Assembly: GCA_015490555.1 (NCBI GenBank) | Contig: WFXO01000019.1 | Span: 1 to 32,349 of the forward strand | From: Caldifarciminota bacterium | GTDB lineage: Bacteria; Hydrothermota; Hydrothermia; WGAB01 | Direction: 5' to 3' | Length of the DNA: 32,349 nucleotides | In this document: positions 1-7,139 of the stretch, in pieces | Numbering within the stretch: the first letter of the stretch is position 1 | How the letters are laid out: each line of letters begins with the position of its first letter | Program-made: the position numbers and the translations under genes | The notes under the pieces: generated by a model | What the model was told of the DNA's origin: nothing | What the model saw: the letters and a program-made list of their open reading frames with translations, nothing else | Databases searched by the model: none

Positions 1-2
1 AC

Positions 3-452
3 ATTCCCCCTGGAGTCTTCGATGTGGTGAACCTCGAATTGAGTTACCAGGGCAATCCGGGCTCCTTCACCCTGACGGGGACCGAACTTCAGTTTGTAGA
101 CTCCACAAGTACCCGCATGATTTCAGGTTTTATCACGGGTGGTCCACAAACAGCAGTAATCTTGGAAGGGTTGGCCACACAGGTGGTCCTTCCCTCTGGG
201 AACATCCTCCACGACCAGTTAGATGTACGTTTGACAGCCCCCTATCCTCTTGGGAATCTGCGCATCCAATTGGTGGACATTACCGGACGAGTGGTGAGGA
301 CCCTTTATCACGGTCAAGTTGCAACGAATACACTAAACTTCCGCGTTCCGGTAAAGAAACTTGGCGTGAGTGATGGGGTTTACTTCCTGCGGGTCGACAG
401 CGAGAAAACGCATTCGGTACACCGGGTGATCCTCCTTCGTGACCAAGAATAA
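3..452 (+). CDS. C-terminal part of a secreted protein with a T9SS-type-A-like sorting/FlgD-like domain; 5' end outside window
   Basis: Frame is open to the window start. C-terminus 'LRIQLVDITGRVVRTLYHGQ...GVYFLRVDSEKTHSVHRVILLRD' has the typical D-x-x-G-R-x-V...G-x-Y-x-x-R/K pattern. Confidence 0.65.
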   Translation: MPPGVFDVVNLELSYQGNPGSFTLTGTELQFVDSTSTRMISGFITGGPQTAVILEGLATQVVLPSGNILHDQLDVRLTAPYPLGNLRIQLVDITGRVVRTLYHGQVATNTLNFRVPVKKLGVSDGVYFLRVDSEKTHSVHRVILLRDQE

Positions 453-469
453 CCAAAAGGAGATGCAGG

Positions 470-511
470 CCACCGGGGGCGATAGGTGTTGCCCCCGGTG
501 GCTTTTGTTTT
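470..511 (+). terminator. Rho-independent terminator
   Basis: CCACCGGGGGC-gataggtgtt-GCCCCCGGTGG (11-bp perfect stem) followed by CTTTTGTTTT, 18 bp after the stop at 452. Confidence 0.9.
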
Positions 512-649
512 ACAGACCCTTGGATAACCACAATAAAGCGCGATGAATCAAAACAATTCATTTAAAAAGGGGAACTTCGTATCTTATTGAAAAAGACATG
601 GGGGATGTAAAAATAAGCAGAATATTCAAACGGTGTAGAGGAGGATCCA

Positions 650-1510
650 ATGAACACCAACCTTTACAACATACAAGGGGACCCACCCCAGCATGCCGCC
701 TTGGAATACTTCTTCCTCTCCCTCGACTACTGGAGGGCAGTGGTCGAGGCGTATGCGAGAGGGAAAGAACAGGATCTCATTTGGTGCAGGTTCTTCTCCT
801 CTGTTCTGAAGTGTGTATCGGCAATGTTTGAAATACCAGGTGATCCCGAAAATCCACAAAATCTTCAGTGGGCGAGACTCGAAGAACATGTTAACGCAGA
901 AGTACTCAATCTCCTCCAAGAATACAGCAAGTTTTGGGATAATGAGGCCCGGGAAAGTTGGGAGGCAGAAGATAAAGAACGGCTACTGTCTCAGTATCCT
1001 AAAGTGATATGGCCGCTGGTAGTTCAAAATGCTGAAAGATTGTCTCAGAATTTACCTAATCACAAGGGCTGGTGTCAAGACTTTAATGAAGACGACCTTA
1101 TGTTTCTCGTGGGATTTGGGTCAGAGTCACGTGCTCCAAATGAGCGAGTGGAGATCAAACGGAGGATTTTGGTCAAACCACGAACTATTCACATAGATCC
1201 ACAGGAAACAGTTCCTGATTGGTGGGGAGAATGGTGTGACTTTCTGGAAAAGTTTCACTACCGGCCATTTAGATTGGCAAAGAGTAAAGAACCCAATCGA
1301 TGGGTCAATCCTTGCACACCAGGATTTGTCTCCACAAATTCACCTAAATTGGTATTAGGCCAGACTCAAACAACATGCCCGAATTGTGGGTCTGAAAGTG
1401 CAGATGCCCAAATCGAAGAGATGAGTAACAAAATCGCTTGTTTGATGTGTCTTTATTGTGGTCTTACGATCCTTTATGATACCGAAGAGTTTGAAGCTTG
1501 GAGGGATTGA
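650..1510 (+). CDS. Hypothetical protein with C-terminal zinc ribbon
   Basis: 286-aa ORF; SD-like 'gaggagg' just upstream; C-terminal CPNCGS...CLMCLYCG four-cysteine pattern. Confidence 0.6.
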   Translation: MNTNLYNIQGDPPQHAALEYFFLSLDYWRAVVEAYARGKEQDLIWCRFFSSVLKCVSAMFEIPGDPENPQNLQWARLEEHVNAEVLNLLQEYSKFWDNEARESWEAEDKERLLSQYPKVIWPLVVQNAERLSQNLPNHKGWCQDFNEDDLMFLVGFGSESRAPNERVEIKRRILVKPRTIHIDPQETVPDWWGEWCDFLEKFHYRPFRLAKSKEPNRWVNPCTPGFVSTNSPKLVLGQTQTTCPNCGSESADAQIEEMSNKIACLMCLYCGLTILYDTEEFEAWRD

Positions 1511-1708
1511 GATGCATGTAGATGCTGATGTGCACAATATGCTTTAAAAAGTACGCACCAACTTGAGCTTGTAGGCCTCTCTTTCCATATCCAGAAGTAA
1601 ATAAACAGCGTCAAAATATCGTGAGGTGTAAGTGTGTTCGACGATTCTTGACAAAGTATCTGGATCGTACGTTGCGGATAATCGCTCAAAGTTCGCAGCC
1701 AACAGAAG

Positions 1709-2338
1709 CTAGAGCTCATCAAGTCTCTGGATGACTTCCGACTTCTTGCCCGATTCCTGATTCCCCTCATTGAGCCATCTGTCAACCTTTTTGTCCTTTT
1801 CATCAATTCTCTGTTGAATATGCTCGGGCGAAAATTCGGGAATACATGATCCTAAAAGAAGCGAGACATGCAATTTTTTTAGACTTTCTCGACGGGAGAC
1901 TCGAAGGCTATCGATGACGTGTTCCAGGCAGGCCTTCTTGAGATCGAAGTAAGAGAATTCATATTCAAAAGACGTACTCGGAGAGTTTTTCACTTTTTCA
2001 ATAATGAACTGTGCAAGACGGCATGCTATTTCCTCATGATTCTGTAATTTCCCCTTGTGGAAGAGAACTGAGACGTAAACTGGCGGGATTCTGCAATTTT
2101 CTAAAATTTGCTCTACCCGACAACAAATCTTATCTCGTACTTCCTCTTTTCCTCTCAGTTGTTCGGACCAAACGAACTCAGAAACTTCGATGCCGATTTT
2201 CTTCCCATTGTGCACAATGGTGCCATCCGGCTTATCCCCCTGCTTGTAGGTGTCTTTGGGGATATTCAAAATTTCAAGGAGATGGAGCGTGAACCTTCTC
2301 TCCCGCTCTTCCTGTGCCGTGTGTGATTCTTTGCGCAT
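1709..2338 (-). CDS. PD-(D/E)XK-like nuclease-family hypothetical protein; the reading frame continues past an amber stop to 1544
   Basis: 'KPDGTIVHNGKKIGIEVSEF' resembles the PD...(D/E)xK core of restriction-endonuclease-like folds. The frame downstream of TAG (1709-1711) stays open for 54 protein-like codons to TAA at 1544-1546. Confidence 0.5.
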   Translation of the reverse strand: MRKESHTAQEERERRFTLHLLEILNIPKDTYKQGDKPDGTIVHNGKKIGIEVSEFVWSEQLRGKEEVRDKICCRVEQILENCRIPPVYVSVLFHKGKLQNHEEIACRLAQFIIEKVKNSPSTSFEYEFSYFDLKKACLEHVIDSLRVSRRESLKKLHVSLLLGSCIPEFSPEHIQQRIDEKDKKVDRWLNEGNQESGKKSEVIQRLDEL

Positions 2339-2620
2339 AATCAGATTGTTAAAGTAGAATCCCCAAGATACAAGAGCGTATCCAAGTATACCGTACCCAC
2401 ACCTTATTACTTATTAACCCCATAACTCAACGCTTAATAACTCTGGCACCTTTCCGTTCCTAATAAAACCCTGGCCCCGGAAAGGGACCAGGGGGCAGGA
2501 GGGACTGCATGGAGAGGAAATCAGCTATCGAAATTGTAGGTGAAATGTGGGTAGGGGTCAAGAGGCCAATATGGGAATTGGGAATGGTGGATATTTGTGG
2601 CAGCGATGCACTAAAAACGG

Positions 2621-2943
2621 ACATTAAAACCCCCAAAAATTTTTCAGTGATGGACATTAAAACCCCCAAAAATTCTCCCCCATGTTCTTTTCTTAGAATG
2701 ATGCGGGAAAGAACGATGGAAGGATCTTCCAAATCCGTGTACATTAAAACCCCCAAAAATAAAACGATAACCCATTAATTGATAAGTTATTATATTCCAG
2801 TTATTTAATGTGTTAGATGTTAACCATGAGATAAAAACAAGAAAAGAAGGGGGTGTTCACTACAGCGTGATGAAAACGCAGAAAATCCCAATGTAGAGGG
2901 AAGAGTAGTCCCTTCCCCGGCGTACATTAAAAACCCCAAAAAA
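2621..2943 (+). repeat. Four direct copies of ACATTAAAACCCCCAAAAAT (2621-2640, 2654-2673, 2741-2760 exact; 2924-2943 degenerate)
   Basis: Read directly. Three identical 20-mers and one copy ACATTAAAAACCCCAAAAAA, all in the same orientation, with irregular spacing. Confidence 0.95.
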
Positions 2944-3380
2944 CACAGAAAGAAGATAGTCAATAAGGTTAACTAACCAGTAATATCTTAAAGATACTCA
3001 CTATTTAAAATATTACAGGGAAAAGCAAAATGGATTATTCGCATCATAAAAATAATTTCATAAGCATCATTATTTTATTATTTTTATTATTTCAGCTCAT
3101 CATTTATCGTTTATTTCCTTATTCCTCCGTCAATTCGGTTACGAAGTCATGCCCTTAGGATATTTTGCTATCATAATATTCTAATATTACTTTATGCAAG
3201 CATATTGTTTTCGATAGGGGTATAGCCCACAAAAAACTTTTCAAATTTTGCCGGATTTTTCCTTTCTCAGTGGGGGATCTATGGGAAAATATATGAGGAT
3301 ATATCTTCGACTTTCACTCCGCCCTCAAAAAAGATTTATGTACAATGTTGTGGGGCCTAGGATTGAAAGGCTCTGTGTTT

Positions 3381-4280
3381 TTAAAGTTTTCGTGAGACCA
3401 AAACAGCTCGCCCAATGATTAAGACCTGCATTGCAGGGAGAAACATTGTCTCAAACTGGGGATTGAAAGGTACAAGTAGGATAGAATCGTTACTAGGATA
3501 TAACACTCGCCTGAGGAAGGGCCTTGTAAAAGCTAGGCCTAAGATAGCTGACTCTATATCCTTGACATCCTCGAAGATGATCACGAGTGCGATATCATCA
3601 GATTTTACCTCGCTGTTAGGAGAAATCACAACCAGATCCCCTCGATTTATCACAGGGCTCATGCTGTCGTCATGGACCTCAATAGCAAATACATCGGGAT
3701 CCTCTATAGACTGAGGGACAGGGAGGTATTCTTCCTCCGGAGAGCTCCAGTAAAGAGCTTTGACGAGCCTTTTTCTATAATAATTACTGCAATAATCCTT
3801 GAATCCGCGTAGGTCTACAGTAAGGGAACCTTGGGAACTCATCCTGATTCTTTTTCCGCGTTCACGGATAAATCCCTTCAAGAGGTGAATCAATTGGGCT
3901 GAGCCTTTTTTGAGGACCGGGGCAAATGACACCTCTATTTTGTTGTAGGAGAGGGAAATCATCAAACCTTCACCGTATATGAGCCAGTTAGGATTGACCC
4001 CCAGTACACTCGCTATCCCTTGAAGCACGACGATTTTGGGAAGTTGTTGCCCTAATTCATACTTTTCTAGTGTCACCCAGGAAATCCCAAGCTTTTTTGC
4101 GAGTTCTTTGAGCGTCAGCCCTCTGAATTTCCTGGCCGTCCTGATCCTTTCCCCAACACCGGGTGCAACTTTTCTTTGTCTGCTGCTTCCTTCAACGGGT
4201 TCCATTGGTTCCCCCAGACCAATTATAACTGTGTCTGGAACTTGATTTTTATCTTTTTCTTGTATCCTGAGTCTTGACAA
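3381..4280 (-). CDS. XRE-HTH / S24 (LexA-CI-like) repressor
   Basis: HTH 'GERIRTARKFRGLTLKELAKKLGISWVTLEKYELG' and S24 region 'VFAIEVHDDSMSPVINRGDLVVI...'. The 4280 start is TTG, so the true start may be downstream (e.g. MEPVEG). Confidence 0.8.
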   Translation of the reverse strand: MSRLRIQEKDKNQVPDTVIIGLGEPMEPVEGSSRQRKVAPGVGERIRTARKFRGLTLKELAKKLGISWVTLEKYELGQQLPKIVVLQGIASVLGVNPNWLIYGEGLMISLSYNKIEVSFAPVLKKGSAQLIHLLKGFIRERGKRIRMSSQGSLTVDLRGFKDYCSNYYRKRLVKALYWSSPEEEYLPVPQSIEDPDVFAIEVHDDSMSPVINRGDLVVISPNSEVKSDDIALVIIFEDVKDIESAILGLAFTRPFLRRVLYPSNDSILLVPFNPQFETMFLPAMQVLIIGRAVLVSRKL

Positions 4281-4302
4281 AGTTGTAAATTCTTTGTATA
4301 AT
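4274..4302 (+). promoter_or_regulatory. Sigma70-type promoter, perfect consensus TTGACA-N17-TATAAT
   Basis: TTGACA 4274-4279, 17-nt spacer, TATAAT 4297-4302, just upstream of the ATG at 4312. Confidence 0.85.
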
Positions 4303-4311
4303 CAACATGCC

Positions 4312-4614
4312 ATGAATCGGACATGCCTCTCAATTAAAAACGAACACTTCGGGGATTGCAAGAAAGCCAGACCCTTGACAACGAAAATCAAATATCTCCT
4401 CATCCTCAAGGGTCTGACGGTCGAGGAGCTCGCAAGGAGAATCGCACGACGGTACCGCAAGAAAATCTCCGCAACTGTGGTTTCAAAGGTAATCCACGGA
4501 CATCGCTTTACACGGTATATCCAGGTGGGCATCGCGAAAGAATTGGGAGTCCCCTTCGAAGACATCTTCGAGGTGGATCATGCTGACCGTGAAAGAGTTG
4601 GCCAAAATTCTTAA
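4312..4614 (+). CDS. Small HTH protein (Cro-like position, divergent from repressor)
   Basis: 'TTKIKYLLILKGLTVEELARRIARRYRKKISATVVSKVIHGHR...GIAKELGVPFEDIFE' is XRE-like. The ATG at 4312 fits the promoter better than the track start at 4294. Confidence 0.65.
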   Translation: MNRTCLSIKNEHFGDCKKARPLTTKIKYLLILKGLTVEELARRIARRYRKKISATVVSKVIHGHRFTRYIQVGIAKELGVPFEDIFEVDHADRERVGQNS

Positions 4615-4885
4615 AGTATCCCCGAAAACCATATACAAAATGGTCTCTGAGGGTGAAATCCCCGTCCACTATCGATTCGGAGGCAGTATACGCTTCGACG
4701 AGCGGGAAATTCGGGAATGGATTAAGAAGTGCAGGGTTGTCAACCCAGCTCCTATTATTCGTTCCGCAAGAATTCGGTCAGTAAGAAAAAAAGGGGCCTT
4801 TCGGCCCCACTCGCCATATAGGAGTTACCATGGAAAGTATAATCCAGATAAAGACACAAAGTCAACCTCTCAAAGAAGAGAATAA
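4580..4885 (+). CDS. Excisionase-family / HTH_17 DNA-binding protein
   Basis: 'MLTVKELAKILKVSPKTIYKMVSEGEIPVHYRFGGSIRFDEREIREWIKK' is the typical helix-turn-helix_17 signature. Confidence 0.8.
   Translation: MLTVKELAKILKVSPKTIYKMVSEGEIPVHYRFGGSIRFDEREIREWIKKCRVVNPAPIIRSARIRSVRKKGAFRPHSPYRSYHGKYNPDKDTKSTSQRRE
4785..4808 (-). terminator. Putative minus-strand intrinsic terminator inside the excisionase-like ORF
   Basis: Minus strand reads GGGGCC-gaaa-GGCCCC-TTTTTTT. There is no T-tract on the plus side. Confidence 0.5.
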
Positions 4886-5078
4886 AAACCCGTTAATTCC
4901 TGGGAACATCTCAAGATCCTGTAAACTCCCACGACTCCCTGGACAAACCACCCGGACGCCCTTACTGGAAATGACCTTACAAGCTTCTCAACGGAGTATC
5001 ACTCTCGTCACGTATTTCTTTCCGTCTAAAAGGAGTGTAACCCATGCGTCGAGCTCGCAAGACTCCCCACACCTATAA
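4830..5078 (+). CDS. Possible small protein (82 aa), no recognised domain
   Basis: ATG preceded by 'aggagttacc' (SD AGGAG); overlaps the 3' end of the excisionase-like ORF. Confidence 0.25.
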   Translation: MESIIQIKTQSQPLKEENKNPLIPGNISRSCKLPRLPGQTTRTPLLEMTLQASQRSITLVTYFFPSKRSVTHASSSQDSPHL

Positions 5079-5913
5079 TAAAGTTCAGCCCAAAACGGCA
5101 TTCACTACTGCTCTCCAAAAAATCCGGAATTTCTTCTCGTTTAAGACCACGCAGCCAACCAGGGTCCAGAACCCAAGTGACAATCCGGAAGCCGAAAACC
5201 CGGAATACCCTCTTTTAGAAAATGCTGGACATATAAAACCTTCTCTTTTTGTCACCCCCACACTTACACACTCCAGATCACAATACCGAGGGTACTCGAA
5301 AACCAACAAAAAGGCGACGCCTCCTTCGAAAGTTCAGCGGTATAACGCAGGATCTGACGATCCACGGAACCCACAGTCTGTACATTTGAAATCACACCGG
5401 CAGCATGAACCGAATCCCAGCACCCCGACAAGACTCCCGTATCACACGCTCATTGAAGGCACGGATTTTGAGCCCCTATTCTTACAGAACCCGGATGCCT
5501 GGCTTCAGATCCTACAACGTTTTGATAAAAAGAAAATTGCAGATTCCGTGCAAGGTGTCCAGTCCCTCTTGGACAGTGGAGCCCCCATTCGAAATATTGT
5601 CGCTTACCTGGTCAAGGTCCTACAGAATGGGGGTTTCGTATCACAAAAATCTCCCACCTCCACGACCCAAAGAATGGTCTTAAAACTTCAAGAACTCGAA
5701 ACACGATACTGGAGTCTTGGGACTTTGCTTGAGAAGTGGTTAACGCTACCCAAGAGTGAACGGGACCAGTGGATCCACAGAGCACGTGAAAGGTTTCTCA
5801 GTCAACACTACCCTCTGAGATTCCTGAAACAGTACTCCTACGCAATCGAATATGAAGCTATTAGGCTGTGGTGTTCAATGGATCAACAACGAAGGGTTAC
5901 TGACGAAGGGTAG
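5044..5913 (+). CDS. Hypothetical protein with disordered N-terminus; C-terminal region resembles replication-initiator/DnaD-like C-terminal motifs
   Basis: 'LQRFDKKKIADSVQGVQSLLDSGAPIRNIVAYLVKVLQNGGF' resembles the 'I-x-N-x-x-(A/G)YL-x-x-x-L-x-x-G' pattern. SD 'aaaaggagtg' upstream. Confidence 0.5.
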   Translation: MRRARKTPHTYNKVQPKTAFTTALQKIRNFFSFKTTQPTRVQNPSDNPEAENPEYPLLENAGHIKPSLFVTPTLTHSRSQYRGYSKTNKKATPPSKVQRYNAGSDDPRNPQSVHLKSHRQHEPNPSTPTRLPYHTLIEGTDFEPLFLQNPDAWLQILQRFDKKKIADSVQGVQSLLDSGAPIRNIVAYLVKVLQNGGFVSQKSPTSTTQRMVLKLQELETRYWSLGTLLEKWLTLPKSERDQWIHRARERFLSQHYPLRFLKQYSYAIEYEAIRLWCSMDQQRRVTDEG

Positions 5914-5949
5914 ACTTTTTAAAAATGGGCTGGTGAAGTATCCGGCAGG

Positions 5950-6996
5950 ATGAGGATTTTCAAGAGGGGCAGGTATTGGTGGATTGACTTTACGTATCAC
6001 GGCAGGCGTTACCGCTTTTCACTGAAAACAACAATGAAATCAGTGGCCAAAGCTGTGATGAGGGATATCCAACGAAAGATCGTGGCAGAAGAGTTCTCAT
6101 TGCCTTGGCAGACAGAATCCATCATTTTCGATGATTTTGTTACAGAGTACCTCAAACATTCCCAAATGCATAAAACCCCCGCCGGATTTGCATTGGAAAA
6201 AGTTATCATTCGCCACCTCCTGGAGCATTTCTCGGGAAAACCCTTAGAGGCAATTCGGCCGGAGGATATTGAACACTACAAAATGAAGAGGCTGAAAAAA
6301 GTGAAACCTGCCACCTTGAATCGTGAACTCCGCGTATTACGCGCTCTGCTCAACAAGGCCGTTCAGTGGGGCCACATCGATGAAAGCCCCTTCAAATATG
6401 TCAAGCTCCTTAAGGAGCCTCCGGGTCGGATTCGGTACCTCTCCACGGACGAACTTAGGAGACTCCTTGCTGTTCTTGGAGATGGACACCTGCGGACCAT
6501 TGTTCTTATTGCTCTTAACACCGGAATGAGAAAGGGTGAGATCTTATCTCTTCGTTGGAAAGATATCGACTTCGAACGCCGCCTCATCATCTTGAAGCAG
6601 ACCAAAACGAACCAATTGAGGATCGTTCCCATGAATGACATCGTCTATCACGCCCTCTTGGCCGCAAAACCCAAAAACGCCCATCCCCAAGACAGGGTTT
6701 TCCAAATCAAAAGCTTTAAACGGTCGTGGAAGACAGCTTTGAAGAAAGCCGGCATTCACGATTTCCGCTTTCATGACCTTCGTCACACGTTTGCCTCGTA
6801 TCTTGTGATGAAGGGGATAGATCTCCGGACGGTTTCGGAGTTGTTAGGTCACCGGACCTTAAAAATGGTGTATCGATACAGTCACTTAAATGAAGAAAGG
6901 TTGCGGGTTGCGACGAACACCCTTGGCACAATTTTGGCACACTCGGCGAATTTGGACAAACTGGAGTCAGATAAAAGTGAACGTGGAAGTGATTGA
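5950..6996 (+). CDS. Tyrosine recombinase / site-specific integrase
   Basis: Catalytic motifs present: 'NTGMRKGEILSLRWKDID' (R), 'HDLRHTFASYLV' (HxxR), 'LGHRTLKMVYRYSHL' (Y). Confidence 0.95.
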   Translation: MRIFKRGRYWWIDFTYHGRRYRFSLKTTMKSVAKAVMRDIQRKIVAEEFSLPWQTESIIFDDFVTEYLKHSQMHKTPAGFALEKVIIRHLLEHFSGKPLEAIRPEDIEHYKMKRLKKVKPATLNRELRVLRALLNKAVQWGHIDESPFKYVKLLKEPPGRIRYLSTDELRRLLAVLGDGHLRTIVLIALNTGMRKGEILSLRWKDIDFERRLIILKQTKTNQLRIVPMNDIVYHALLAAKPKNAHPQDRVFQIKSFKRSWKTALKKAGIHDFRFHDLRHTFASYLVMKGIDLRTVSELLGHRTLKMVYRYSHLNEERLRVATNTLGTILAHSANLDKLESDKSERGSD

Positions 6997-7014
6997 GTTT
7001 CAGAAGGTTAAGGA

Positions 7015-7089
7015 TGGAGCGGGAGACGGGATTCGAACCCGCGACCCCTACCTTGGCAAGGTAGTGCTCTACCTCTGAGCTACTCCCGC
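7015..7089 (-). tRNA. tRNA-Gly (anticodon GCC), CCA encoded
   Basis: Minus strand GCGGGAGTAGCTCAGAGGTAGAGCACTACCTTGCCAAGGTAGGGGTCGCGGGTTCGAATCCCGTCTCCCGCTCCA: 7-bp acceptor stem, GGTTCGAATCC T-arm, TTGCCAA anticodon loop. Confidence 0.97.
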
Positions 7090-7101
7090 TTGGGTCCATC
7101 A

Positions 7102-7130
7102 ATTATAACGAGCGCACAGGAACGGTGCAA
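7102..7130 (-). promoter_or_regulatory. Putative promoter of tRNA-Gly
   Basis: Minus strand TTGCAC-N17-TATAAT (TATAAT at 7102-7107), about 13 bp upstream of the tRNA 5' end. Confidence 0.6.
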
Positions 7131-7139
7131 ATGCAGGGG

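Noticed and set aside
1544-1711. Genome-wide amber recoding
   Set aside because: TAG is used as an ordinary stop by murJ (7140-7142), rsmA (16869-16871) and ORF 5044..5913.
1474-1806. 110-aa minus ORF overlapping the nuclease end
   Set aside because: Different frame; the in-frame continuation of the nuclease (1544-1708) is more protein-like.
1885-1905. 'CGACGGGAGACTCGAAG' as an att duplicate of the tRNA 3' end
   Set aside because: Only about 8 contiguous bases match the tRNA and it lies inside the nuclease ORF; not above chance.
2621-2943. Possible CRISPR array
   Set aside because: Intervals between repeats are 13, 67 and 163 bp, not regular; no cas genes in the window.
6890-7078. ORF containing 'GAGDGIRTRDPYLGKVV'
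   Set aside because: Well-known spurious translation of the reverse strand of a tRNA gene (tRNA-Gly, 7015-7089).
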